Origin: Buddleja alternifolia
Taxonomy: Eukaryota; Streptophyta; Magnoliopsida; Lamiales; Scrophulariaceae
Assembly: GCA_019426215.1 (NCBI GenBank)
Contig: CM033401.1
Location: 17,427,134 to 17,491,133, forward strand
DNA length: 64,000 bases
Reading direction: 5' to 3'
Shown here: positions 45,294-57,395 of the stretch, one piece after another
Position numbering within the stretch: the first letter of the stretch is position 1
Layout of the letters: each line of letters opens with the position of its first letter
The notes under the pieces: generated by a model
Databases searched by the model: none
What the model saw: only the letters and a program-made list of their open reading frames with translations
Told to the model about the DNA's origin: nothing
Program-made: the position numbers and the translations under genes

Positions 45294-46710
45294 CTAATAG
45301 TTGTGCCACATCATCATCATGATCTGGTCCCTGAATATTGAAGATGCTGCAATATCCGCTGCAGTCGGTTGTATTGGGCGACGTGGATTTACCATCTCCT
45401 CCTTTAACTCTTCATCGGGTAAGTTAAAAATGAAGTCGTCTCGTTGGTATCTCCTTATAAAGTTATGTAGGACACAACAACCAATCACCAGTTCAGTTTG
45501 TCGAGTTAGCAAATAGTTTGGCATCCCACACCTCAGAATCGGGAACCTCTTCTTAAGTATACCAAAACATCGTTCTATAACATTTCGAAGCTTCGAATGA
45601 CGATGGTTGAACAACTCCTTTGGGCCGCGAGGTCCACTATGACCCCTAAACTCGGGAAGATGATATCGTTGCCCTCTAAAAGGCGCAAGGAAAGGAGAGA
45701 AGTTGGCATATCCAGAATCAACTAAATAATATTTTCCTATAATGAGTTCACCACACAGTTATAATGTTAAAATCAATGTGAATGATAGATCTTTATTTTA
45801 GAAAATAGCTATATTTGGAATAGTGTACCAGGCGGTGGCAAGGGAAAATTTGGGTCGCTTGCAATAGCGTTGCTCAACACTCGTGCATCATTAGCACTCC
45901 CTTCCCATCCTGCGTACACATATGTGAACATCAAGTTGAAGTCGCACATTCCAAGGACATTTTGACTTGTCGTCCCTTTTCTAGAACGATACGCAGTCTG
46001 CTGGTTCTCTGGAACGAGTGCTTCGATAATGGTTCCATCAATAGCCCCAATGCAGTCCTACACATATGATAGCTATTAATACAGACGTGCATTATAAAGT
46101 ACGATTGCAAACTATTGCTTCAACGACATTATGCAATTACCTTGAAGTAGGGGTAGAATTCTGGGTTATGTACGATATGATTTGGGGTCTCCGCGAAATT
46201 TGGTGGAGTAATGAATTCAGGGGCCACTAAAAGTAAGGCATTCAGTGCCCTACGAACATGTCGGTTAATCGTTTCCAATGAATGTTGAAAATGCTCACAA
46301 GTGTCACGCTGCCTCCTATGCAATCCCACCGTTTGGATGAAGATGGCCATGCTCTCTTGGATCGACACGCGGCATCGCTGATTTTGACGAATGTAGCCTC
46401 GCTCCGTGATGAGGTCACACAAAGCTAAGAACGGTTCTTTGTTCATTCTTAGCATGTTATAAATTCTTTCAGGGTGACCCCGCAACAACTCACTCAACCA
46501 ATCGGATCCCTTGAAACGAGAATCATAAAATGGTGTCTTTTCGATCCTTTCGAATGACCGAAGAAGATGTGCCACGATGAATGCATCCTCTTCGTCCGAG
46601 TCATTGGAATTGACATCAACATCGGGATCCACGTAACCATCATCATAGTAATTATTCTCATACTCGTCATAGTTAGTGCGACTAGGTCCATCATCCCCGT
46701 GATGCGCCAT
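45294..46710 (-). CDS. PIF/Harbinger transposase (DDE_4/HARBI1-like), three exons
   Basis: The transposase cuts and pastes the element. Exons are 46141-46710, 45829-46057 and 45294-45736. Donors are CAAG|GTAATT and CCTG|GTACAC; acceptors are GTGTAG|GACTGC and TTATAG|GAAAAT; phases 0 and 1 agree. The result is 413 codons plus stop. Residues 1-60 are Asp-rich. A helix-turn-helix-like region follows (SIQESMAIFIQTVG; HSLETINRHVRRALNALL). The catalytic triad is visible: D in CIGAIDGT, D in YLVDSGYANF, E in VIERCFGILKKRF. The start is MAHHGDDG at 46710 because the extra 24 residues upstream are hydrophobic and atypical. All motifs are intact, so it may be active. Confidence 0.9.
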
Positions 46711-47016
46711 ACTTATTAAATACTTAAACCAAATAGTAAATTGAAACAAGAAATTTAGATAAACCAAATCGTAGTCCCACATAATTATTTTAAACTAATA
46801 AAACACATACTTAAAACGTGAATATAAACTTACAATACCATTCATTATTAAACCCAAACACACCTACTTAATAATTTTTTTAAAACATAAAATTGTTCGT
46901 CATCCAAACAAACGATAAAAAGAGATATTACACCCAACAGATAATAAAACACATAGACAATTAGACAATTAACCAGATAACTTAAACAGGTCTCATCCCA
47001 CCATATCACATCGCAT

Positions 47017-48004
47017 CTAAAGGCAGTCCACCCAAACCCGTTGTTGCTCGGGAGTCATGAGGAGAAACCAACATCGCCAATGTTGGGCAGTGAGTCGTTC
47101 CATTGCCTTGTGGAACTTCTCCGCATTAAGCCCCTCCATGGCTTGGAGGCAAGTCATGCATCTCTCTATGTCTTCCTGCAATGATGCATTAGAACGGGAA
47201 GCCCTGTCAGACTTAAATTCCTCCCAAGACTGTAAGGCTGACTCCAGGTCACCACTCCTCGAGCTCTTTCGAGACCTACTCGCTGTCGCAGAGGTGGCCA
47301 TGGACTGTGTGGGTGCACGGGAGGCACTATCATTCATTAAATCAACATTTGTGTCTTCTTCATCCACCAAATTAAACCTCCCACGTCTTCGTCTATTGAC
47401 CTGCGAGTCACCCTCCAACTCTGATGGACCTTGGGTCGATGCTCTAGCTATAGCTCCCGTAGCTATATGGGGTAGAAACATCTCAGTGCACAAGTCATAC
47501 TTGGATAGACCACTCTTACGCAATTTTACATCGCCTGGGTACTCCTAAGAAGTGTGTAGAATGCCGAAATTAGCAAACCTAACCCAATTTTAGATAGCTA
47601 TTAATATATATTTGTGTATATATATAACCTAAAAGTTAGTATTAGGAAGATACCGCTAGGTGGGCCTCCCAAACAGCATCAGTAGCAGTGACAGTGTGGT
47701 TTTCGTAATCCCACCCAAATCCACTTCCACTTCTTATCAATTCATTGAACCTCCTCCACATGACCCTAATCCTATTCAACTTGCTCTTCAACTGAGGGAT
47801 ATTATACATGTAAAACGGTGCAGCAGCCGTATTCAAACCTCGCTCAATGTCAGTCCAAGTTTGCGGGGTAAATGTCGTCCCCCTTAGATTGCCTTTCTTG
47901 AACTCTTCGTACATGAGTTCAATAAAAACAGAATCCAAATCGGTGTTCCAATAGGCCTCACCAGACTTTTTCTTGCCACTACTAGAACCTCCACCACGAT
48001 TCAT
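47017..48004 (-). CDS. Myb/SANT-like DNA-binding protein 1 of Harbinger element, two exons
   Basis: Exon 1 is 47654-48004 (MNRGGGSSSGKKK) and exon 2 is 47017-47544. Donor GCG|GTATCT and acceptor TTCTTAG|GAGTAC are both phase 0; the total is 292 codons plus stop. The Myb/SANT-like domain occupies residues 15-115 (YWNTDLDSVFIELMYEEFKKGN; FTPQTWTDIERGLN; LKSKLNRIRVMWRRFNELI; GWDYENHTVTATDAVWEAH). A junction region follows (KYDLCTEMF) and then a linker rich in Ser and Arg, ending in a helical tail (HWRCWFLLMTPEQQRVW). It matches the usual ORF1 of PIF/Harbinger elements, partner of the transposase. It lies ~300 bp upstream of the transposase on the same strand. Confidence 0.88.
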
Positions 48005-48787
48005 CTATCACATATAAAGGAAATAATATTTATCCTATTTGGTTTTTAAAAACATAAGTAAAAAGTGTTACTCATATCTAAAAACTTTTTTTTAATTATT
48101 ATTTATGGTAGTTATTCGTTACTTTTAAATTTCAAAATTATGAGTTGTCAAATTTTGAACACTTATTCTACATTTAGATAGAAAAATAGTACAAAATTAA
48201 TTTGTCAATTTAAATAAAAGTGGAGTGCCTATAACAAAATGAGTGCCATTATCAATTTTTTTGCATTTTTTGGGCCCACTTTTTCCAAACTAGTAAACCT
48301 TGAAATGACATAGCCTCTATATATAAAATTACTCATCGTATACGTAATTGTAATATGAAGACTTGTCATTTTGCCAATAAAGCTTGTCCGGGTAGTAAAG
48401 TGGTTTTTTTTTTTTAAAGTAGAAACGTAGTAGTATAGTTGATACTGGAGAATTTTATTTGTTACCACTTACAACATATCACTATATCAGATGTATATTT
48501 TATGTTATGCCATAGAGTTTTTTAAATTTGGTTAATCTCTATATAGTTATGAACAGTGGTTTTTGTTTTTGTTTTTTTATATATAAAATAGGGGTAAAAA
48601 CAGTATCATACCTAAACTTTTCGAGTTTTGACACTTTTTTATACAAATTTTTTTTTTACACTTATTTATCTAAACTAATCGAATTTTACACAATTTTATC
48701 TTTTGGCATTTTCAAGCCAAATATTCCGGTGGAATCCAATTTTTGGCTAAAAGTCTTTTTTGCCCTTACTTAAATTGGTGAGCCCCA
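48005..48787. other. Harbinger interior, non-coding
   Basis: AT-rich sequence upstream of Myb-like 1. It contains a GGGGTAAAAACAGTATCA segment near 48590 like the start of some Mutator-type MITEs, but no partner was found. Confidence 0.4.
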
Positions 48788-48954
48788 CTTCTTCAACCCC
48801 CGCCCCCCAACACACACCAGACGCACACACACACTCACTGTGTACATATATATATATATACACACACACACAAATATACATATATATATAGACACACACT
48901 CAGTGTGACTCACTGTGTATATATATATACACACACGCAGACACACACACAAAA

Positions 48955-48986
<32 letters not shown>

Positions 48987-49269
48987 GCAGACACACACAC
49001 ACATATTTATATACACACACGCAGACTTCAACTCTCACGCACACACACACATTTACACATATATACACACACACATATATACACGCAGAGTAACCCAAAA
49101 AAAAATGTGTGTGTGTGTGTCTGCGTGTGTGTGTGTATATAAATATATGTGCGTGTGTGTATATAAATATGTGTGTGTGTCTGCGTGTGTGTATATAAAT
49201 ATGTGTGTGTGTGTCTGCGTGTGTGTATATAAATATGTATGTGTGTGTCTGCGTGTGTGTATATAAATA

Positions 49270-49306
<37 letters not shown>

Positions 49307-49470
49307 TTGTGTGTTGTGCGTATATGTGTGTGTGTGAGATTCAAATTTTTGTGTTATATATAAATATACGCATATATATATATATATATATGTGAGGTCA
49401 GTGTGTGTATGTGAGTCAGTGAGTGTGTGTGTGCGTCTGGTGTGTGTGTTGGGGGGGGGGGGTGTTGAAG
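48788..49470. repeat. CA/TG foldback with minisatellite
   Basis: The left arm (CTTCAACCCCCGCCCCCCAAC, then CAGACGCACAC and CA runs) is the complement of the right arm (TG runs, GTGCGTCTGGTGTG, then GGGGGTGTTGAAG). The centre lies near 49095. The right arm holds at least four ~32-bp units (GTGTGTCTGCGTGTGTGTATATAAATAT). Any long reading frame across it is low-complexity. Confidence 0.85.
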
Positions 49471-49679
49471 AAGATAGGTTAGAGAGAGAAAAAAGAGAGG
49501 GTAAAATGGCAAATGACTAAAATAACCTTCAAATTTTGTGTGAAATTCCATTTTCACCCATAAATTGGTCACATGCGTTGCAGCCGTAAAGGTAAGTGAT
49601 ATTTTTTTTTAAATATTCAAAAGTATAAATTAGTTATTTTTCTCATTTTGGCTCCAAAAAAATTGTATAACTTTAAAAT

Positions 49680-49850
49680 GACTTCACACGTATTTTTGGA
49701 GTATCGGATACTTCTCATTTTCGTATCCGATACGTATCTAATCTTTTGGTTTTTATTTTTAATTTCGGATACTTAAAATTCGTATTCGATACGTATCGCA
49801 GCCGTATCTGAGCCGTATCCGTATCCGATACGGGTACGATACTGCACGGG
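49680..49850. repeat. CGTATCCGATACG-rich repeat
   Basis: Palindromic words GTATCGGATAC, CGTATCCGATACG and ATTCGATACGTATCG recur five or more times in 170 bp. This is a dispersed-repeat fragment, possibly a hAT-type remnant. Confidence 0.6.
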
Positions 49851-50032
49851 CCATAAGTCATTAGGACTGGAGCACATTAGAATAACTTACCAATAAACCA
49901 TACATTCACATATATCGTATTAACTAAAAACCAAACACAAAAAGAACACATAAACGAATTTTAAAAAGTAGAATATAAAAATTGAATATAAATTTGAGTG
50001 TCAATTGAACTGCTGTAGATTCAAAAAATTAC

Positions 50033-50350
50033 TTTCAAAAAATAATTAATAAATATGAACATACAAAGCTTAAAAAAAAAGAGGAAATATGCACCTTCTG
50101 TTTCTTCAAAAGCAAAGGAATATCAGAACTCCCAACAGAGGATGTACCACCAAATTTTGCTTCAAACATAAAAAAAAGTAGTTAAAAAATAATTAATAAA
50201 TATGAACATACATAAAAAAAAAAAAAAAAAGGTGATATGCACCTTTTGTTTCTTCAAAGGCCGAGGAATATCAAAACTCCCCTCAGAGGATGTATCATCA
50301 AAGTTTGGCGTTTTGAGTGTACTTCTATGAAGTGGAATGAAACAATGCAA
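50033..50350 (-). other. Duplicated small exon-like segment, unknown gene fragment
   Basis: Two copies (about 50180-50320 and 50033-50170) of a segment start near AAATTTGG/CAAACTTTGATG and end AAGAAACAAAAG|GTGCAT on the minus strand. Both keep a GT donor. The rightmost copy is open from an ATG at 50350 (MHCFIPLHRSTLK) to FDIPRPLKKQK. The second copy has no clean matching frame after splicing. No family is recognised. It lies upstream of Myb-like 1 inside the Harbinger element. Confidence 0.35.
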
Positions 50351-50518
50351 TTTGTGGTGTACTGGTGTAAGTCGTTCTTATATAATAAAAGAAACTCAAA
50401 ACACAACAAAAATTTAAAGAAGATGGGATGGATGCATAAATTACTTTTCAAAAAGATATCCGCAATTGGACAAAAATATTGACTTGAAACTTCTCTGCAA
50501 AAATATTAAAGATGAGAG

Positions 50519-50765
50519 ATGAATAATGAGGGTACCCGTGGGTTGGGGGGGCCATGGGTGTTGGAATTTGGGGGGATGGCACGTGTTGGGGGGTGGGGGG
50601 CCAATGGGTGTTGTGAGATGAAGGGAGGCCACTTGCTTGTAAAGGGTGTGGGGGTGGGGTGTAGATGTGGGGTGGGGTGTAGATGTGGGGAGGGGTACGT
50701 GGGGGTGGGGGTGGGCGTGGGGGTGGGTAGTTGTGCAGGAGGAATAATGGAGAGGGCAGGTGAGG
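50519..50765. repeat. G-rich minisatellite near right Harbinger end
   Basis: GGGTGTTG, GGGGTGTAGATGTG (twice) and GGGGGTGGG units. Confidence 0.85.
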
Positions 50766-51104
50766 TATAGTGAGGATCATATATTATTTAAATTATATGT
50801 TATTTAAATTATATGTTATTAATATTATTTAATAATAATAATAATTAGAATATTGGAAAATTGAATAGGAATTTTATTTTATAAAATATGAAAAGTAAGA
50901 AAGAGAATGAGTTGGATAGTGAAATAGTGTAATTAATGATAAAAGATTGTGAAAAGATTGAAATGATTGGTTGTTGTATAGGGGAATGTGTAGTGTATTT
51001 AAAATTTGACCATTTTCAATTGAATTTGGCTTGGACTGTGTATTTTCATTTTTTGGTGATCCAAAAAATGAAAATATTCTTAGGATTTCTAACCATACAT
51101 AGCC

Positions 51105-53540
51105 TTTGTTTTTCACCATATCTCTGGTCAATCAAAACCCGTTAATGATCAAGATGATGAATGGTTTTTTATTAATTACACCATTAAACTGTGGTTTTAT
51201 TCTACTGTCGACCTTAAACTTTGAAAAATATCAAATTAGAATACGCCACTTCTCATGATTTATGGTTCTCCATTGAAGAAAATTTTCGTAACAATAAACC
51301 CTCACGTTCGCTTCAAATTAATGAACGTTTTCAAAATTTACAAAAAGAGTATCTCTCAATTTCCCAATATTGCCAAGAGATGAAATTCTTAGCCGATAAT
51401 TTATCCGATCTTGATAGTCTTGTCAAAGAACACAATTTCATCTTACAACTCTTGCAAGGTTGGTTGGAGTCCTATCTTCCCCTCGTTATTGTTATCACCA
51501 CAAAATCTCCCCTTCATTCTTTTTCTGAAGTTCGCAATCTTCTACTTCTTCACGAATCTCATGAGTCACGTTTTTCCTCTCCCCTCTCCTCCAATAATTC
51601 GGCCATTGCCCTTCTCTCTCAAACCCCTAACTCGAACCAAAATCGAAACACGTATCGTAACAACAACGAAAAAAATCAAGGTAGGGAAAAAGGTCGGTAT
51701 CAAGGCCGTGATGGTGGCCCTTCACATGGACAGCCCATGCCCAATTTTAATTTCCCAAACGCTGTTGGGCTTCCTCGTGGTTTTTCTTTTCAATTCGTGC
51801 AAAACACTCCCCAAGGCCCGAAAATGATTGGCCAAAATCAGCCTCCTTCAGCAAACAGTGGCGGCCCAATCTCCTACTCCCCTTCAGCGTTCTGGGCCAC
51901 TCCTCACCAGCCCATCTCTGCCGATCCAGCAACATCCAACACCACCTGGGCTTCCAGCAACATCAAGCCCATTACGCTGAATAGTAACCAGCCGAGCCCT
52001 TCCCCTTCTCCAACTGCTGGGCTGCTTGGCCCATCAGCTCACTGGGCTCCTCATCAGGCCTTTAATTCAGCAACACAGGCCCCCACGCAGCGCACGAATC
52101 TGTCCTCCCTTTTTCAAACAATGGGCCTTACTCAGCCTAATGAAAATTGGTACCTCGACACCGGTGCAAGCTCTCACATGACACCAAACCAAGGAAAGTT
52201 ATTTAATATCATACCTAATTTAAATTCACATTCAATTACGGTTGGTAATGGTGCTATTCTTCCTATCACTTCTATTGGTTCTTTCTATTTCCCTTGGTCT
52301 TCTACTTCTCTCACTATGTCCAATATTCTTTTCTCCCCTTCCTTTGTAAAAAATTTAATTTCTGTTCATCAATTTACTAGTGAAAATAATTGCTCAATTG
52401 AATTTGACCCCTTGGGTTTCTCTGTGAAGGATCTTAGGACTGGAAATCTCTCCGAAGTGATAGTGATGGCGACCTCTATCCTCTCTGTCTCTCCTCCACC
52501 GCTCTCCGCTCATCTCTCTCCTCCATTGATCCCGACACATGGCATCGATGTCTCGGTCACCGCGGAGCTGCTTTTTTTCCTGTTTCTTAATAGTCAAAAA
52601 TTTATTTCTTGTAATAAAAATTTATCTCATTCTCTTTGCTGTGTTTGTCAATTAGGCAAGCCCAAACGTCTTCCTTTCTTTAATTCCAGTTCGCCTAGTT
52701 CTAGTATTTTTGATATTGTTCACTCAGACTTATGGACCTCCCTTGTTTCAAGTATTAGTAGTTTTAAATATTATATTCTTTTTTTAGACGATTTCTCGCA
52801 TTTCATGTGGATTTTTCCTTTACACCATAAATCGGATTCTTTTAGTGTTTTTGTTAATTTTTACACCTATGTCTAAAATCAATTTAACTGCAACATCAAA
52901 TCATTTCAATGTGAAAACGGTGGTGAATTTAATAACAAATCTTTTCACTCTTTTTTTCTTAAAAATGGACTTCATTTTCGTTTTTCTTGTCCCCACACCT
53001 CTCAACAAAATGGCAAAGCAGAACGCACTATTCAAACAATCAACAATATAATTCGAACTCTCCTCTTTCAATCTTCCTTACCTCCCTCATTTTGGGTCGA
53101 AGCTTTACACATGGCAGTCTATCTTTGTAATATTTTTCCCACCACCACCTTATCTTATCGTACTCCTTTTGAAGTTCTTTACAATATATCTCCCACCTAT
53201 GACCATCTTCGTGTGTTCGGCTGCCTCTGTTACCCCAATCTTTCTGCTACTTCTCCTCACAAACTCACCCCTCGTTCCTCTCGTTGTCTCTTCTTAGGCT
53301 TTCCATCTAATCACAAAGGGTATCATTGTCTTCATCTCCAAACCAAAAAAATTATCCTTTCTCATCACGTTGTGTTCGATGAATCTATTTTTCCCTACTC
53401 CTCATTCTTTCCTCCGTCGTCCTTCCCGTCCTATGATTTTCTCCAATCTAATGATGATTCGACTCGCCTCCCTCCCTCTTTCCTTCCCGTTTCTACTTTT
53501 TCTCCCACACATGGTCCTTCCCCCGTGTTAGGAAATTTCA
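51105..53540 (+). pseudogene. Copia gag (remainder), protease and integrase region
   Basis: Gag resumes in frame at 51105 and includes the UBN2-type domain (SHDLWFSIEENFRNNK; LQKEYLSISQYCQEMKFLADNL). A Gln/Pro/Asn-rich linker follows without a clear zinc knuckle, then protease WYLDTGASSHMTPNQ (about 52150). The pre-integrase region is disrupted by a frameshift near 52440-52500; integrase pieces follow (FDIVHSDLWTSL; FLDDFSHFMWIFPL). Frameshifts at about 52860 and 53050 precede FWVEALHMAVYLCN and the ...PHKLTPRSSRCLFLGF end. Coding stops at 53540 where the SIRE-like LTR starts. Confidence 0.85.
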
Positions 53541-55030
53541 TGTTAGATGTTTTGATGATGACAAGATAGGATTCAATGTTAGACCCCAAATAAAATGTAA
53601 GCTTATGCTTTCATAGATCATTGTATAAAGCGTTTAAAGAGTTTGTAATTTTGTTTAGGCTTGTAATTTTTATCCTCATAGATTTTAGACTAAGTCTTAG
53701 CGACTGAATCAATAATAGAATTCTAGGTGAGTCTATTTGAGAAGAAGTTGAAGACTAGCGTCTGAAATCAACCGAAGATGAAGATTCCTTCTTAGAGCCT
53801 GTCAAACGCTAAGAGACCGCAGTTCAGGATTCATGAATCAAGCGTTTAAATACTCAAGCGACTTATAGAAGATTCACCTGAAATAAATCCTCAAGTCATA
53901 AAGGACTTAAATGCAATCATTCAACGGGCATTTATTTCCAATGGGAAATAAATTCAAATTGCATTAAATGCCTGATAAGAGCATTAAATGTGATAAGCTA
54001 CTGTGACTTGTGGACAAGCCTTCTTTTGACCAGACTGTCAGAACTTTTAGAGTTTTAGCTGCTCCCGTCCAATCGGTTCCAGCGAATTTTTAGGAATGTC
54101 AGATTTTAGGTACAATCACACGCTACGTGAAAGGCACGCTCCTACATGTGTCCAACGGACAGATCCCAAGAAATTGCCTATAAATACCTTACTCCAGAAA
54201 ATCAAAACAAGTAGAACAACATCAAGAATATACGAGAAATTATTGCCAAAAATCCTATGTACATTCTTTCTGGAAAAAGCTTAGAAATTTCATAGCGAAA
54301 ACCTTTCAAGCTTTCTATCTACATTCCAGATAGTCACAAATATCTCAAATATCTTCCAAAGAAGAAATCTAAACTCCAACTGAGATATTCCAAGTTGTTT
54401 GATCTTCTTTAAAACAAACAAAACCCTAGTGATAATCCTCAACCTTTCATCTGAGTGAGAAAAGTTGTTGAAACCTTTCAGGCAATATTTCTGAGTGAGA
54501 GAAGCTTGAAGAAGACGATCTTCATTGGTGCTGAAGTCTGTGTGATCAAGGAGCCCAAAATCATTTTCATCCATTACTATTTTGTAGAAGTTTCTGTGTG
54601 ATCCTTTGATAATCATTATAGTAATTTCCTCCAAGTGAAAAAGGAGAAGAAGGACGTAGCTGGGATTACATCACCCAGTGAACCTTACAAATTATTGTGT
54701 CATTTATTTTATTATCTTATATTATTCACTTCATATTATTCTGAAAAAGACAAGTAAAATTGCAAAGCGATTAATTCAACTAAAAGAACGCTAAACATTA
54801 TTTCCGCTGTGCTAACCCTAATTAAGCGATCTAAGTGTTGCCCTACTTTGGTAAACTGCTGAAATCAATAAGTCTAAGTTAACTATTCTGAAGCGTCTGA
54901 CCCAAGGGCTCAGTTTTTCCAAGCGTTCAAATTTCTAAAGTGATACGAAAATTTTGTGAAGTCGAAAAAGACTTCAGGGTCTATTCAACCCCCCTTTCTA
55001 GACCCTTTCGTATGCCACTTGGGACCACCA
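53541..55030 (+). repeat. 5' LTR of SIRE-like element
   Basis: It starts TGTTAGATGTTTTGATGATG and ends GGGACCACCA, two bases before the primer site. Length is 1490 bp. Its start and length agree with SIRE LTRs. A CTATAAATACC TATA motif lies near 54178. The partner LTR is outside the window. Confidence 0.8.
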
Positions 55031-55032
55031 AG

Positions 55033-55044
55033 TGGTATCAGAGC
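55033..55044 (+). promoter_or_regulatory. Primer binding site of SIRE-like element
   Basis: TGGTATCAGAGC, the tRNA-Met primer site, directly follows the LTR. Confidence 0.88.
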
Positions 55045-55144
55045 GGTTGAAGTAGAAACCTAAGCGTTTCCGAGCGTAACTGCTTGTTTAGATCCACCTT
55101 TCTAAACTTAATCGTTTTAAATCTTTTTATCAAAACATATCATT

Positions 55145-57382
55145 ATGGCTTTTAACAAAATGCCTAAGTTGGTAGAATCAAATTATGATTCGTGGAAACT
55201 TAGAGCATTCGCATACTTATGCTCATGTGATAATGAAATGTGTGATGTTATTACAGATGACCCCATCAAAATCATGCAAGTGAGAACTCGAGCACCTGGA
55301 GCCGATGAAGCCACTCCAGATGGATATGTCGAGAAAAATAAACTAGACTGGATGCCAGATGATCGAAAAAGAGCGAATCTGGATAATGTTGGACGAAGTG
55401 CACTTTACTCAGCGTTAGGAGATAACGATGCATTGTTCAACAAGATAAAGCAATGTAAGACATCCAAAGAAATATGGGATAAATTGGCTATTGTGTGTGA
55501 AGGTTCAGCACAAATGAAGGAGAACAAGCTCTCCATAGCCATGCAAAGATTCGAGCATTTCAAAATGCAGCCCAATGAGACGCTAGAACAACTAGACGCA
55601 AGGTTTACTTTGCTTATTACCGAGTTAGCGTCATTAGACAAGGAATTGACCAACAAAGAAATGGTCAACAAGATTTTCAGAAGTCTTCCAAGCAAGTATT
55701 TAATTAAGACTGTTGCTATGAGAGAATCACAGACATTGGAGACACTCACCCCAGAGCATGTCTTTTCAGAGTTAAAGGCATTTGAGTTCGAATTAGGTGA
55801 AGTCAGCGACACATCGACTTCAGCGATTGAATCAGGAGCTTTAATCGCTACCACTAAAAATAAGGGAAAAGCGGTTATTGAGGTCAAACCGGTTGAGTCA
55901 AATGAAGAAAAGGAAATGGCCTTATTGGTAAAGAAGTTCAAGAAATTTCTACGATACGAGAAAAGAACTCCTATTGGACAGAATTCATTTCAAACTCCTC
56001 CTCCAGCACCAGCGCCTCAGTATCAAGCGCCAGTGTACTCTGCACCTCAACCAGTAGCGCCAGTTCCATACCAAGCGCCTCCATCCCCCACTCAGAATCT
56101 CTCAGCACCAGTGGTCTCAAAGCGATTAACTGCTGAACAAAAAATGAAAACTAATTTGTGTTATAATTGCAGAAAACCAGGGCACTACCAGGTAAATTGC
56201 CCTTATCCAAATGTGTCAAAGCCCTCAAGGCAAGACTATGTGGATAGAAACCAATTCAGGAGCAACCTTCGCCAACAAGGTCTGCTAGCGGAATCTGAAC
56301 CATTCTCCGCACCTGAAGAGGATTTGGAATCATCAGACGAAAGTAGTGATGATGAGCCTACAAGCGACTCGGCATTGATTTGTCTCATGGCAAGAGATGA
56401 TGAAGCGTCTGATGACTCGCTACCAGAGGTAACCAATGAATTATATCATCCTCTCTCTTATGATGAATTACTTGACAAAGTTAAGGAATATTATAAAGAT
56501 TGTCAAGAGGCCGCCAAAATATATCAAAATGATCTCGCTATTATTTCGTCGCTCAAAAGTGATAAAGTAACACTCAAAGCCGAGTTGCAAGTTCAGAAAC
56601 AGTGCATTGAGAAGAACAAATCACTTGAGAGTGAAGTTATTCAGTTAAAAAGCGATCTTGATATAATAGTCAAAAGAGAAGCTGATTTGATCGCTAAACT
56701 TGCTAAATCAGAGCAGCTTATCTCATCATTATCAAAAGCTTCTAGAAAGTTGGATAATGTGACTAAGGTAACTAGATTATTTGGTGAAAAGTTCGGCTTA
56801 GGATGTAATAAATTTGGTAAACAACCAAATAACTCCAATGTTATGGCAAACAACAAAGGAAAGGGTGTTATCTTTGTTGAGAAAAGTTCACAGAGTCAAA
56901 CGCTAAGTGAACCTAGCGACAATGGTACGAGGCCAAACGAGAAAGCCAAAGCTGACTCAGGCAAGGGTAAGGCTAAGGCAAATGATTCACAAAGATAAAC
57001 TCATCCAAACGCTCAAAAAGTCAAGGACAAGTCTAATCACTGTGAATCAAGCGCTAAGCGTCAAGCACCAAAAGTGCAACCCAAGCCAGCGCCAAGGACT
57101 TACCAGCGTCAATATCCAAGACAGTCAAAATCATATCATCAATACTATGATGATTATGACTATGACTATGACTATTATTATAATCGAGGATATTATTACA
57201 CACCCAAAAAGCACACACAGCACAAGGTGAACAAAAAGCACACACAACACAATGTGAAACCCAAGAAGGCCAGTATTTCTACAATGAAGACCAGGCAAAT
57301 ATGGGTTCCTAAAGTTCTAATTCAAACCAAGGTTACTAACGCTGAAGGACCCAAAACAACATGGGTACCTAAGAAGAATTAG
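55145..57382 (+). pseudogene. SIRE-like gag and gag-pol linker
   Basis: Gag starts MAFNKMPKLVESNYDSWKLR at 55145. It has the UBN2 domain (WDKLAIVCEGSAQMKENKLS; SLPSKYLIKTVAMRE), a Pro/Ala/Gln-rich stretch, one CCHC knuckle CYNCRKPGHYQVNCP (about 56158), an acidic region and a C-terminal coiled coil (about 56480-56740). TAA at 56996-56998 interrupts the frame, but the same frame continues through a Tyr/Asp-rich linker (YYDDYDYDYDYYYNRGY) to RQIWVPK and stops at 57380-57382. The next open frame is shifted by one. Confidence 0.88.
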
Positions 57383-57395
57383 AATTGTCCTTTAA

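Larger units (their letters stand above)
42628..51104 (-). mobile_element. PIF/Harbinger transposon, 8.5 kb, with transposase and two Myb-like genes
   Basis: The ends are inverted: GGCTCCGTATGGTT at 42628 and AACCATACATAGCC ending 51104 (12 of 14 matching). They are flanked by TTT on both sides. Removing the element and one TTT restores the copia gag frame exactly, which fixes the boundaries independently. Three genes lie on the minus strand: Myb-like 1 (47017-48004), transposase (45294-46710), Myb-like 2 (43803-44713). All can be read without a break after splicing. The element also carries G-rich minisatellites near both ends and a CA/TG foldback (48788-49470). TTT differs from the usual TTA/TAA target. 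Confidence 0.88.
41954..53540 (+). mobile_element. Ty1/copia element with short LTR, split by Harbinger and SIRE insertions
   Basis: The 5' LTR is 41954-42106 (TGTTAGCATATT to CCTTAACA), followed by TGGTATCAGCC (42107), a tRNA-Met-type primer site. Gag starts at 42442 and continues after the Harbinger insertion (42628-51104) at 51105. Protease and integrase regions follow until 53540, where a SIRE-like LTR begins. The RT/RNase H half and the 3' LTR must lie beyond the window if they exist. Confidence 0.85.

Noticed and set aside
49110..49290. CRISPR-like regular repeat spacing
   Set aside because: The units are TG/TATA low-complexity minisatellite with no unique spacers, in a plant genome.
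48770..49344. Open frames of up to 144 codons rich in Cys/Val/Thr/His
   Set aside because: They are translations of CA/TG and TA repeats, not genes.
55405..55941. 178-codon minus-strand frame
   Set aside because: Antisense shadow of the SIRE gag, which carries the recognised domains.
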